Assembly: GCA_019722365.1 (NCBI GenBank)
Contig: JADFUC010002235.1
Location: forward strand, 1-64,000
Reading direction: 5' to 3'
DNA length: 64,000 nt
Origin: Lithospermum erythrorhizon
Taxonomy: Eukaryota > Streptophyta > Magnoliopsida > Boraginales > Boraginaceae
The translations under genes were made by a program, and so were the position numbers. Below the pieces are notes generated by a model. It did no database searches, had not been told where the DNA came from, and was given only the letters and a program-made list of their open reading frames with translations. Positions 46,510 through 58,120 of the stretch are shown here, in pieces; position 1 is the first letter of the stretch; every line of letters starts with the position of its first letter.

Positions 46510-48040
46510 TCGATTAGTTTAGAAACATGTAAATGGGATTAAAATCGGATGGTATCTAGTTGATAGTGATTGATGACTAGAATTATAGTCGTTGTTAGTC
46601 TCTTGATTTCTTTCTAAATTGTGCTTCTGGAACCCTCTATTATATCTTCGTATTTATTGTATATCTTACGTGTGTTGTGTGAACCAACACGTGGAATTAT
46701 GTTGTATGACTTTATTAGGTAGTCACGTATATATGTATTTTTAGTCATATTTGACTCACGATATCTATTCCACGATCTCGTTGTTGTCTTTGTCGGCGAT
46801 GCTTTGATAGTTGTACTTCCTTTTCGGACTTTAGCACTTTATGCGACAACTGTTTTTTATTCGGAATCACGGTATTTACTCTCGGTTTTAGCACTTGCCG
46901 GCGTTGCGACTCTTTGTAGACATATTTATATATATGTAAAGTAGTTAATGGATGAGATATCTTTGGAATGAGAATATTAGGTATAGACTTATAAACCAAA
47001 GTTTATCTTGTCTTGTCGATGATGTTGATGATATTTTATAAATGGGAGAAAAGCTGGATTGATATTATTAACCGAATATAAGTTACGATCCCAACGGCCA
47101 GCGATACCGTTGAAGTGCATAAGTTCGAGTATACTAAATGGAAATTGGGGAGATAATTCGTACTTAGGTTATCTTGATTTAAGGCGTATTTGCTCGGTTA
47201 TATTAAGAAAAAGAAAGCAGCTTAGAGGGCACTTACAAGAAATGTTTAGATGTCATAGGAGATGTATAGCGAAAATAGGAGGAAATGCTTGTAGAATTGA
47301 ACTAAAGATAAGTAGTTGAGGGGTATGCTTGAGTGATGAGATGTCAAGATATATGTTGAGTTGTCGTATGTTGAGTTGGATATTATATCGAAAATTAGCT
47401 GTACTTACGAAAGATAACAAATAGGAAGATATCTCTTTGTGGTCAAAATCTTGTGAGGGAAGTTATTGACGTGGTGTGGGTTTTATCGGGGTTAGTCGGA
47501 AAGTCATTAGTAAGATTTATTTTGTGGCAGTAACATATAAAATATGCTCTTGGGGTATATAGTCTTTAAATAGACAAGGTATTTAAATTATTCTTATTAA
47601 ATGCGATCAGTGGAGTTAGCACGTGATATTTATTTTCCACTTCGACTTTTTCTTTGAATCCTATTTTCACATAGGCGGGCGTTTTATGCCTAGGTTGTTG
47701 CGGAATGACCGAGATGCATTGGCCAAGTAGTGCGTACCGCAGATGGCGATGGTGAAGCAGAAAACCTCAGCGGCCATACTTTTATCTTCTTGAAGTTTAC
47801 ATTTGTATGTAATAATTATTGTTATTTCGTATGGTAAAACAAGTAGTTTGATATTGTCACTTGTATTATTACCTTTGATTTGTGTATTGTTGGTTGGATT
47901 CACCCGATGGGCGAGTTGTATTGTTTATTTATGATGTTAAGTAATTCGTTTAATTGTTATCCATCGTTGGTGACTCACGATTATCTGAGTTTGATGGCGG
48001 TCTAGCCTCGGGGGACCGCTAGAGCGGTCGTTACATGAAA

Positions 48041-48815
48041 AAGTGAACCCGCAGTCAACTCAAAGTCAACTCCAACTATACCAACACTTTCTACCCCGAA
48101 ATTGATTATTATCATCTTATACTATAATCTAAGCCTAGATAATAGTATAAGCAATAATAACCCACAAAATCCGAAGTATTCATCCCAAAAGTCGTCCACA
48201 CAAACACCACGAATTACTCGGCCAAAAGCAACTTCAACTCAAGACAACTAATTTAAAGTCAAGAATCGGGTGTATGATAAAAATCCAAATATAAAGTCAA
48301 CTCGGCAAAACTCACGAAATACTCAAAGATCCGACCTTTTTTGCCTTGAATGGAAGAGGATGATGAGGACAAACTCTCTCCAGAAATTTGAGGTCCAAAG
48401 CTTGCGAGATGGAGGAGAAATCGAAGAAAAAAAATCTTCAAGGGGGGGGTGTTCCTCGCGTCGAGAGGAAGAAAGGCGATGCACTTTCTTTTGGGCCTTG
48501 GGTTGGTTTATGGGGTTAATGGGTTGGCCCAATAGTTTTATGTGGTGAAACCCCGATCGTTTTAATTCAATCGATACCTCTCGTTTTAACTTATCTCGAC
48601 AACCAACTTCCAAACATTAACATTTATATTACCACCCAACTAATATCATTACCATCGACTAACCGTTAAAATTCTCAAAACCGAAATGTACTACCAACCG
48701 ACCGATTCGATGTATTCTCAACTATTCAACTTTGAAAATTTTGATTTCTCCTCGAAATAATCCGCCGAGAAACTAGTATAATATTACAATAATATTGATG
48801 CAGGCGAGTTGTACA
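48041..48815 (-). repeat. 3' LTR of the long-LTR element, proximal part
   Basis: About 770 bp matching 53115-53888 closely, with shared words such as CAGAAATTTGAGGTC, GGTGTTCCTCGCGTC and TTATCTCGACAACCAACTT. It ends with GTTGTACA where the element's polypurine tract begins. It contains paired GGGCC and GGCCC motifs (48497-48537). Confidence 0.8.
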
Positions 48816-50596
48816 ATCTACCCACCCTATAAAATTTGATCCTCGAAATTTACTCAAAACTTCGCCTTGTTGCCAATTTCTCCCACTTGAATACTTAACA
48901 TTATACAGTATCCTTAATACTATTTTAAACGGTCCATCCACATTTTACCACCCCAACTTTACACTCATACTTTATATCACCTCAAATTATTGTCAATCCC
49001 ACATACTACTAAGACTAGCAGCCACAACACAAATTTCACTCTACGTTTGTCCATAATTTCACCTTGAATCCATGACTAACGTGCTTTGTTGATTTATGTC
49101 CTTATGACTTTTATACCTCACGAAATCTTATGGTTTTATTCAACTTGCTTTAAATTTGCGTAACAACTGCGCCCCTAATTTAATCTATCGGCCTGTTCGC
49201 CGGTCCTCTCATAATGCCCCAATAAATGACCTTTAATAAACTACATTGGCTCCTTGACATGATCAGCGTGCTCCAGTTCCTAAGCTCCCATGAGGTTTAC
49301 AACTCCATAAAGTCCCTCTTTGTTTAATTCTCCACTATTATAAGTCCATTTTATTCACTACGAGCTCATTAGTCGTGACATGTATTCTCTTTCCGTGCTA
49401 CTAAATCGTTATCAACTCGTCACTGATATTCCACTACTTTAATCTCGATCTCTTTATCATTCTTTGAGATTAGCTTCCCGTTTAAGTATTTACCATGACA
49501 CTCATTACTGTCCTCTCGCGTCCATATTCCATGAGACAATGCGGTATTATTTTATTATTTTCACGCCAATATTATTTATCCCGATTACTCAGTATACAGA
49601 TTAAATCTATATGGTTTTAAGTCGACATCTTTACTGTGGTCGATGCTAATCCGTAGAATACGTGTCATCAAAATCCTCTCGACTTGACCTTTTAATGCCC
49701 TTAACTTCACCCAATTGCACCAACTTATCAGCAACTTCAGAATTCAGCACTAGAGAGACGCTTTCCAATAACTTCTGATATAAATGCTGTCTGTCCCTAA
49801 ATTCTCAAACATATTCATCGCGTATTCTCGAAGGTTTTGACGGAGTTTACATCCTCAGAATAATCATTACTATCACAGATAAACTCCACTTCAACCACGA
49901 ACTCTTACTTAAACATTATTAACGGATGAACTCAAAAACTCTTTCTTATCCAACCTCAATTTATCATAATGCGTTTCCTTATAATGTCTTATTTAACGGT
50001 ATCGCTTTACTTATAACCCATTGATATTCTTTATGACTCCACCTCGAATATATCGTATATTAATTATCACAACTTATCCTTAATTACCTCCGCCATAAAG
50101 TCTCATTATCCAACATACCACCATCAGCAATTAAGGCACTTTTAAAATATATACTCCTCCCCGAATATCTCGCTTAATATTTCGATATCTTACATCATAT
50201 TCTAAACTATAACATGTCTTGTTTCAATATAACCCGAAATCATATATATATACCAACAACCCCATCGTGCGATCTCCATATTATGCAGTTCGCATCTCGA
50301 TATATACATATAGCTCAGCGTAAGTCATATTAACATAATTAGATTCATGCGTCATAATATACAGCATGTCGATCGAAGTAACACCACGAGCACAAAATTC
50401 AAAAGTAGTCTCTTAAGACCCTCGCTCGAGTCCATGAAAATCTTCTAGTATAGCGTCTCGGCAGTCGATGGATTCGGAAAATAAATGGACTCGAAACCAT
50501 AAAGAGCGACTTCATTTGCCAATGACAACAACCTAAAACCTAGACACGCTAACCAGGTTTTGAGAAAAACTATAAACTTGAGCTACGATGCAAAAT
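48816..50596 (-). other. Internal region of the long-LTR element, no pol recognised
   Basis: About 1.78 kb between the LTRs. The polypurine-tract side on the minus strand reads AGGGTGGGTAGAT before TGTACAAC. The only minus frame worth noting (48726-48941, 71 residues) spans the LTR junction and shows no domain. No gag zinc knuckle, DTG, YVDD or integrase wording was found on either strand. Length and lack of coding recall LARDs or a large internal deletion. Confidence 0.6.
50578..50596 (-). promoter_or_regulatory. Degraded primer binding site
   Basis: Directly after the 5' LTR end (CGCTACA) the minus strand reads A then TTTTGCATCGTAGCTCAAG. This matches TTTGGTATCAGAGCCTAAG, the initiator tRNA-Met PBS of plant gypsy elements, at 13 of 19 positions. 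Confidence 0.5.
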
Positions 50597-53500
50597 TGTA
50601 GCGACCCCGCTTGGTGGGTGCCGCGAAGGTTGTGACCCGTCGTGACGACGGCGATGGATAATGACAAAATGACTTCGTTTAGCATTGATAATAAAAATAA
50701 TACAACTTCGTCAATGGATGAACTAACAACGCTACAACTTAAGCGAAAAGTAATAATATAAATACAACATCAAACAACTTGTTTTACAACTCGAGACAAC
50801 AATAATTATTACTTTGTAGCTCCAAAGAAGACAAAGTATATTTGAGGTCTTGAAGCCACCGCTAGCCACCTCATGATGCTGTGACTACTCGGCCAATAAT
50901 CTCGGTCGTCCCTTGGTAACCCTAGGCATGGCAGCCCGCCCGTAGGGAAAATAGGGTGGCTAGGAAGGCCCAGTGGTCTAAATATGCAGAGTGCTTCCGC
51001 TTATCATACAAGCAAGGATAATTCAAGTCCACTTACCTATTTAAAGACTATACCTCAGAGTTATATTTTATATGCTACTCTGACAAAATAAATCTTTCCT
51101 TAATGGCTTCCATTAACAGTAAACCCATACCACGTCAACAACTTATTGAGAATACGCTTAATCACGAAGATATCTACATTTATCTTTAAAGTATAGCTAA
51201 TTCCGATATAATACTTCTTCGAAGCAATACACATGACTGACATTTCCCAACTCAACCGCTTATGCTGGATTCACTGAAAGTGCTACTCAATTATAGTCAT
51301 CGCCCTCCTATGACATACGAATGTTTATCATAAGAACCTCGAATCATTTTCATTATCTTAATACAAGCGAAGCGTGTTTATCAAATCAAGATAACTTAGA
51401 ATGCGAATTATCTGCGCCCAAATTCTTCATTTTAGTCTCTGAGAACTTATTCCTCGATAGTATCAACGTGGTGGTTAGATGTAACTTATATCTTAACACG
51501 TTTGAATCAGCTCACTATATATAAAATATCTTCAACATATATGGATTAGCATGAGCGTCGGTTCATAATTTTCTATTTTCATTCAAAGGATTATCTGACC
51601 ATTAATAACTCGACTTCTAACTTTAAAGGATGTATATGATTAATACGACCTAGGATCATGAAAAAATGCGATAATATTATCAATAATCAGCAGTATCTAA
51701 TTCGACATAATTTAACCAAAAGGAAACATCTAGTATAATTAGCACAATATCCATAACCAATAAATGAGTCATAACACGGTATCTGACACATAGAAAATGT
51801 AAACAACATGTCGAGATATAATACAAAGTCGAATAAAGGCACACCGTCACCCGAGAATAAAATCACGAGACTCAAACACTTGGCCCAACTCACAGTCATC
51901 AAACCATACATCTCTCACTATCTCCTTGTATATCCAACTTTCTAATCGCATATGCTTTCGATTCGTCTACTGCGAGGAATGGACCAATCGCTAATAAACA
52001 CCGCTCTTGCAGTATAAGGCCAACCGCGCTTAACACCGTAGTATAAGGCCACACGACTGTCTGTACTGACAAAGTGATCATAGATAATCATAAATACATG
52101 CCGAGGTATAAGGCCAAACGCTTATCATATTTAAGTATAAAGTACTTGACAATGCACACAGCAATAATCATACGACTCTTATACGGAAGTATAAGGCCAA
52201 TAGGAAATCACGTATCACGCAAGAAGGAGAGTCGCTTTAACTTTAATCATCCCGACTATGGGGTCGTATCCTAATATAGGTAGCCGAAGTCAAGTATAAC
52301 TCCAGCCCATTACCTCCAGCTGACTATCAAAGTACATTCCCAAAAGCGTCTCGCGATCAAAATCAGCGAGAATTGCCGACAAGGCCACATAAATACAAAA
52401 GTGCCGACAAGGCCACAGCAGAACAAAGAAAGCATACGACGGGCCATAAAACACAAGAACCGTAAGTTGAGAGTTCAAGCTATTACTTACCTCGAGCAAA
52501 TGCTAGCATCACAGAAATACAATCACATAATCATATCTTATGGCTTTCCTTTGCAAATGAATCATACATGTCATTACAACCATGACAAGTATACTATTCT
52601 CACATAATCGTACCCTGATGACGTAATAACATGATAAGCCAATGCGTGAATAAGTACTGCGCCCAGTTAGCAATAAGCGTCGTCACAATAGATCAATGCA
52701 TGCGCGTTAAATCTGTCAAAAACAGAAATTACGATTCTTGCTGCCCAGCAATTTTAACCTTTATCTTAATTAAAATTTCGACTTTTCGGCCCATTTTAGT
52801 TACAAATTAACAGCTTAAGTATAGATTGCTATATGTTTCAAAGACTATTAAAATGACGAATTTCAACTATCGACTAAATCCATGTCGGTGACACAAACCC
52901 AAAATAATAACATTTTCAACCAATTCCAATCAACTTGATATATCAACTTTTCCAACTAGTCAAACCCGTTTCTAACGACCTCAAATCCCAAAGTCCGTTT
53001 ACTACTCAAAATCTAATAAAACTAATTTCAACATATATTCCTCAACAACATAAATCATAATTTCCACCTCGGAACAATCTGATAAGGTCAATAACATATT
53101 TATACTCTGACAACATTTTAGAAAAACCAACCACAATGAACTCAAAAAAGTCGACTGTTATACAGCGCTTTCTACCCCAAAATCGATTATTATCATCTCG
53201 TATACTATAATCCTAAGCACAGATAATAATTATAAGCAATAATAACCACTTAAAAGCGAAGGCAACTAAATCCCCAAAAGTCACGTCCAAACACCACAAT
53301 TACTCATCCAAAAGCTTGACTCAAAGGAACAACTAATTTAAAGTCAGAATCGGTGTAACAATAAAAATCAAAATACAAAAGTCAACTCAACGAAACTCTG
53401 AAATACTCAAAAGATCCGACCTTTTTTCGCTTGAATAAAGGATAGTGAGGACAAACTCTCCAGAAATTTGAGGTCAAGCTTGAGAGATGGAGGAGGAGAA

Positions 53501-53888
53501 ATCGAAGAAAAAAAAATAATCAAAGGGGAAAGGTGTTCCTCGCGTCTGGCGGGGACTGATGCCTTCTTTTGGGCCTTGGGTTGGTTGTAGGAGTTAATGG
53601 ATTGGCTGATAGTTTTATGTGGTGAAATACGTCGTTTAATTGATGATACCTCTTGTTTAACTTATCTCGACAACCAACTTTAACATTAACATTTATATTA
53701 CTAACTAATATCATTACCATCCGACTAACACTTTAAAATTCTCAAAGCCGAATGTACTACCCGACACGACGATTCGTTTGTATTACCAACTATTCAACTT
53801 GAAATTTTTTGATTTCTCTAAAGAAATAATCACCGAGCAACTAATATACTATTACGGTAATATTAATGCAAGAAAGGAGTTATTCTGA
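50597..53888 (-). repeat. 5' LTR of the long-LTR element
   Basis: Plus-strand start TGTAGCGACC (TGTAACGACC in relatives). The right end near GGAGTTATTCTGA corresponds to CGGTTATTACA in other copies and is blurred by indels. It carries the inverted minisatellite (52005-52200) and the inverted GCCGACAAGGCCAC repeat (52370-52420). As the upstream LTR it would have held the promoter. Confidence 0.75.
52005..52200 (-). repeat. Minisatellite of the family B LTR
   Basis: Units with AGTATAAGGCCAA recur at about 52010, 52040, 52105, 52135 and 52188, with irregular spacing. Confidence 0.6.
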
Positions 53889-53893
53889 TATTT

Positions 53894-55991
53894 AGGATTG
53901 TGTTATTTATGAGAGAAGAAATTAAACATAAACAAGCGAGTCACCAATAGCGACTCTAAAATATCTTTCTGACTCATATTACTATTAAGTAAATAAATCA
54001 AAATCCCAGGCACTTTTCTCCGTAGGAGGCGAAACCCACCGACCTCCCCCACTTGATTTTTTCAATTTTTCTTGGTAGAATCTTATTCTGACTCATCCGT
54101 AATCTTTTCTTCATCTCTTAATCATCTAAGGTATGTTTTTAACCTTCAAATCTAACTAGTTTGAGCATTAGTTGACTATTTATGATGTTTGACTTTTTGG
54201 ATTTGGGGTTTTAAGACTTTATTTGGTAGGAATGTTACATCTAAGCTTGGATATTGTGAGTAGAAGTGGTTATGATTGATTTTAGTGGTTGAAATGTGTG
54301 GAAGTTTATAGTTGACTTTTAGGTTGACTTTTTCCAAATCAAATTTTAGTTGCAAAAGAATGTTAATGGACATTGTAAACATGTTTTGGAGTTTGAGTTG
54401 TGACTTTATTAATGGTTGGTGGAGATTATATTCAAAAGATTAGTTGGAGTAAGTAGTATTTTGGGTATTTGGAATTTAGGTGCTTAATGATGAATATATT
54501 GGTTTAGAAAAAGTCGCTTTGGGTTGAATTGAAGTTGTTTAAGTCTTAATTTGGAGGGGTGATGCTTGATGGAGTTAAGAAATGTGATGCTCGGTACATC
54601 GTTTTATTAGTCGGTTTAACTCGCGTAAGTAATCTTTTCACCTTAAGTTATAATTGAAATAACTAAGCGATTATTAAGTTGGGTAGATAACTAAATAGAG
54701 TTATTAATTGGTAGTAAGTAGTAATTATATCTCTCAAGATTGTTTTGATTAATAACATCGGAAGAGACAAATGGACTAATATGCGGCGTGGTTCATTTCT
54801 TTAGCCAAGGTGAGTATTTATCACGGGTGTTGATTAACTACTTGATTAGGATGTGTATGATTTGTGTTAATTGTATATTGAATATGGTGTTGGTTAAGTT
54901 GTTGGGTGCATTAATACATGGTTTCATGGTCGTATAGTGTTTGAGGTGATGTTGAGTCGTATGAGGATGAGTTGTTTATGAGTTGATGATGTATGTTGAG
55001 TTGTATTATCAGTATTTACGCTTATACTTGGTATAAGGAGGTGTATTCATTTCGTACCTCGTTACGATTCGGTGACACGCATGTCGGCGGGCATAAGTTC
55101 TACCAGGGTTGAGATTGATTATATCTTTGATAGTTGTATAAATCCGGATTTATATTGAGTTGATTGAGTTCTTTGAGTTGATAAAGTTGTTGAGTTCTTT
55201 GGAGATGATAAGTTGGTTGGTGGTATAGTTGTGGATTGAGTAGTATTATAGTTGTTGTCAAAGTTGTGGACTTGAGTACGATCGGTTGTTGAGTTGTGAT
55301 GTCGTCGCTATCGGTTGATAGGGTAAATTCAGTGGTTGTTGCATTATTATTACAGTCTTTCTTGAAATGTACGTATGTTATTGTTGATTGCCGTTATTTG
55401 GAATGTTTATGACAGTGACGAATTTATGAACATACGAAAATGATAATGAAATTGCTAATGACTTCGTATTAAGATCTTAAGTTGAATAATATTATGTACT
55501 ACTTATTTATTGTATGCGATATCAACTACATTGGTACACCGTGCGTGTTTGGGGTTAATTTCATTCTTGAGATATATATTCACTAAGCTTCGCAGCTTAC
55601 ACCCTATTCGCTATGGGCGCAATTTCATTGCTAGGTTGACAGGTGGTGTTGTTCCGTCTTCGGGCTTGTTCGGGTGATCGTGCTTTAGAGCTTAGGTGAG
55701 GCGGTGGCAATTGATCCTCACAGTCTCATTATTTTGTTTGGATTGTAGTTCGGTTGTCTATATTGTTGTTATTTTGGGATTTTTGACTTTTGTATGTTGA
55801 CATGTTGTACATGGGAGATTGTTGTATATCGGTTGTTATTGTGTGGTTAGGAAATACATGATTGGATTCTTTTCTTAAAAGCCCCATTCTGTCAGTTGTA
55901 TAATGTGTTTGGAGTTATTTCAAGACTTGGTCTCTTTTCAATTTGAGTAATCCGTCGATTGGTGACTCTAGTGTCAATTTGGACGATTACA
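53894..55991 (+). mobile_element. Gypsy LTR remnant, plus strand (family B relative)
   Basis: The repeated TTGACTTTT words (54185-54330), a diverged TTATACTTGGTATAAGG unit near 55030 and an end reading GGACGATTACA (55991) place it near the family B LTRs. A GTTGAGTTG.TGATG-type low-complexity stretch occupies 54940-55310. The 5' end is not resolved, no TSD was found and no frame encodes a known domain. Confidence 0.5.
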
Positions 55992-56029
55992 ACCTCGGGC
56001 TACAACTTTGGAAGATTAGATTACATACA

Positions 56030-56430
56030 TGGTCTTTATTTAGTAGTGATGTATGTCACAATGATATATGAAACAAGAATTATATTAGTAACATCACCCA
56101 AATACCTAGAAATCATGAAATGCACGAAGAAAGTCGTGAATGTGTTTGGTTGAGGAATATGATCCAGCAGATCCATATTACTTGTGATTTATCATATGAG
56201 AGTTGGTCCCGACGATCTTTATGATAATAATTGTACATGTAATATACAGTTAATGGAATGACATATCAAAGGTGATAGAAAAAAAATATAATGGTGTTTT
56301 CTCTATCCATGATCTTCAAAAGAATGGTGAAATCGATTTTCAGCAAATTCGATATTGTGATAATCTGACAGATATATTCACACAAAAAAATAACTTCCTA
56401 ACTCAACATTAGAGAAACTATCCAAGAGTA
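56030..56430 (+). pseudogene. Copia RNase H, broken
   Basis: Across frames one can read SRMCLVEEYDP, VPTIF, IKGDR-like (near 56270) and then HDLQKNGEIDFQQIRYCDNL followed by TDIFTQ (56310-56390). This corresponds to the C-terminal RNase H of plant copia polyproteins (TKHISPKFF.THDLQKNG and NLADLFTK). Stops and frame changes make it non-functional. It is followed by 3' non-coding sequence, a polypurine tract and an LTR, so it is the 3' end of one element whose upstream part is missing. Confidence 0.82.
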
Positions 56431-56684
56431 TGGGACTCGTAAAGACTAAAAAGAGATAACTTAAAGTGATGTGAGTCGTGTGGGGAAGTTAATACGCATT
56501 GTACTCTTTTTCCTTATCGAGGTTTTGTTTCGGATGGATTTTCCTATTAAGGTTTTAATGAGGCAACATTATATCGTATGTCTTGAGAATAATACTTTTT
56601 TTCCTTAAGCTAGGTTTTATCCGTAAGAGTTTTTTTCTTGATAAGGTTCTTGGTATGTTCTTGATGATTGGACATCCAAGGGGG

Positions 56685-56696
56685 AGTGTTATGAAT
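56685..56696 (+). promoter_or_regulatory. Polypurine tract
   Basis: CCAAGGGGGAG immediately before TGTTATGAATCA; the purine run ends exactly at the LTR start. Confidence 0.75.
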
Positions 56697-56879
56697 CATT
56701 ATTTAAATAGTGGATCTCAATCACTTACCTAAATTATAGGGAATAATTACTTATCACTCTATCACTTGTGAAACCTATAAAAGGCACCCTATATATTATA
56801 TTGATTGATGAATAAAATCTCTCTTCCTTTTTATATTATTCTCTCTAGTTTTACGTTGATCTTGTTTATATTTATAACA
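56697..56879 (+). repeat. Short copia 3' LTR
   Basis: 183 bp, starting TGTTATGAATCATT and ending TTTATAACA. It contains a TATA box (TATAAAAG at 56776-56783) and an AATAAA signal (at about 56812), so it has a complete compact U3-R-U5 layout. No second copy lies in the window. Confidence 0.7.
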
Positions 56880-56917
56880 AAAATTATAAAAAAATAATAT
56901 TTTATTAAACTTTTTTG

Positions 56918-56936
56918 TTACGTGCAACGCACGTAA
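56918..56936. repeat. Perfect 8-bp stem hairpin
   Basis: TTACGTGC, loop AAC, GCACGTAA. Terminal hairpins of this look occur near plant Helitron 3' ends, but no CTRR end follows on the plus strand, so the origin is open. Confidence 0.5.
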
Positions 56937-57280
56937 TATCTTACTCGTTCTTACAAGAATAAAGACAAACTCTATATATTCTACTTGTCGGCAAGGACAT
57001 CTATAACATCCGGCAAAAAAAAAAGCAATATGATAAGATTTGATTGGTAACACTCATACTACTAAAATGCATCTTCTTTTCCCAAACTCATTTCATAAGA
57101 ACTCTAACATACTTAAAAAATATGTGGTGGTTAGTGAGGCAGTTCATCAAATTTATTAAGTACCGACCTGGTATTTCCGGGCGGGACATTACAAACCATA
57201 GCCCAAGAATTGTAACAAACTCCTCTATATGACTCAGAAGACTCACACTCCCTCATCCATGAAATACTACACAAGAGGGA

Positions 57281-57560
57281 ATAGTGTTGGCAACGAGTTG
57301 GGTCGGGACTCGATAAGATAGCGAGCCGAACTTTATACCCGAACCCGACTTGATAAGACAACGAGAAAATTCAGAAACCTTAATTATTTGAAACATTGAT
57401 AATAAACTTCACAAACCTTACTAATAATTATTTTTAATACAAATATAAAATATCATTCATTTATTTGACAGTTAATGGACCGGGGAATTATCAACAAGTC
57501 GGGTATTTTAAAAACGCACAACCTAGCGGGTAACGAGTTACCCGGTTCGCAGCCAACAGT
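57281..57560. mobile_element. hAT-like MITE
   Basis: The ends are imperfect inverted repeats: ATAGTGTTGGCAACGAGTTG on the left and, read in reverse from the right, ACTGTTGGCTGCGAACCGG. The flanking 8-bp sequences AAGAGGGA (57273-57280) and AAGATGGA (57561-57568) match at seven of eight positions, the TSD length of hAT transposons. At 280 bp with no coding capacity and GGGTCGGG-type subterminal motifs it fits a plant hAT MITE. Confidence 0.7.
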
Positions 57561-57568
57561 AAGATGGA

Positions 57569-58120
57569 GGATATTTACAGGTTCACTAATAAACCTAAAA
57601 GAAATAATATTAATTACCATGTAGTAATTAATCATACCCTAAGAAAAGATTCTAACATGTAATAAATCAGATACTCATTAAGGACGCTTTGATTACGTCG
57701 AATCTGTACACTTATCCATCATTTTCTTTTCTTTTTTGTTCTCCAAGTTTCCATTTGTATTGAGCTTCACACGATTAGACTTCACACAAAGTTGTTTTAA
57801 TTCAATCATACACTAAACGATGTCTAATAGTAGAAAAGAAGGACATATAGTGGGGCATAAAATGAGAGTAACACATGTTGCAAAACTCATTTTCTATAAC
57901 ACTGAGATGGTGTGAAATTATAAGTCTGAATATCTGACATAGAGATACTTGTCATTTTAAAAGAAAATGCATTTCAATATTATGTGATTGATGTGTTAAA
58001 AGTTAACAGGCCATTTAGAGCAGTCAATTTGATCTATATAGATATATTTCAATGTATCCTCCTTTTTCATATGTTCTAACAATGATGCATCAAGAACTAA
58101 CAATTTAATTCATGCTCTAG
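57569..58120. other. Upstream flank/intron of the receptor-kinase fragment
   Basis: AT-rich, ending with a plausible intron tail (pyrimidine-poor but with CTCTAG at the acceptor, 58115-58120). I found no earlier malectin-like exon or signal-peptide exon between the MITE and 58121. Confidence 0.45.

Larger units (their letters stand above)
44741..48035 (+). mobile_element. Full-length family B solo LTR nested in an inverted family B LTR
   Basis: Begins TGTAATAACC and ends GGTCGTTACA, 3295 bp, almost the same length as the LTR at 50597-53888 in the opposite orientation. It lies exactly where the host LTR's similarity to 53110-53130 is interrupted (ATTTTGGGAA before, GAAAAAGTGAACC after; uninterrupted ATTTTAGAAAAACC at 53115). 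Flanking GGGAA and TGAAA are a plausible but decayed TSD. Frames inside show no domain. Confidence 0.8.
42554..53888 (-). mobile_element. Long-LTR Ty3-gypsy element without recognisable pol (family B)
   Basis: The right LTR (50597-53888) and left LTR (42554-44740 plus 48041-48815) enclose 48816-50596. A PBS-like sequence borders the right LTR, and a polypurine tract with ATTTCGAGGATCAAATTTT borders the left one, which fixes minus orientation. The flanks TGTTT (42549-42553) and TATTT (53889-53893) match at four of five positions, as an old TSD would. The 3' end wording is typical of plant Del/Tekay chromoviruses. The 1.8-kb interior has no pol motif, so it is LARD-like or internally deleted. 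Its left LTR is interrupted by a solo LTR at 44741-48035. Confidence 0.75.

Noticed and set aside
48270..48613. Overlapping frames of about 90 residues on both strands
   Set aside because: They lie in a family B LTR. The related segment at 53340-53680 does not keep the same frames, so there is no sign of coding constraint.
53902..55991. Complete solo LTR with TSD
   Set aside because: The right end at GATTACA looks real, but no matching 5-bp repeat or TG start could be found on the left, so borders are left open.
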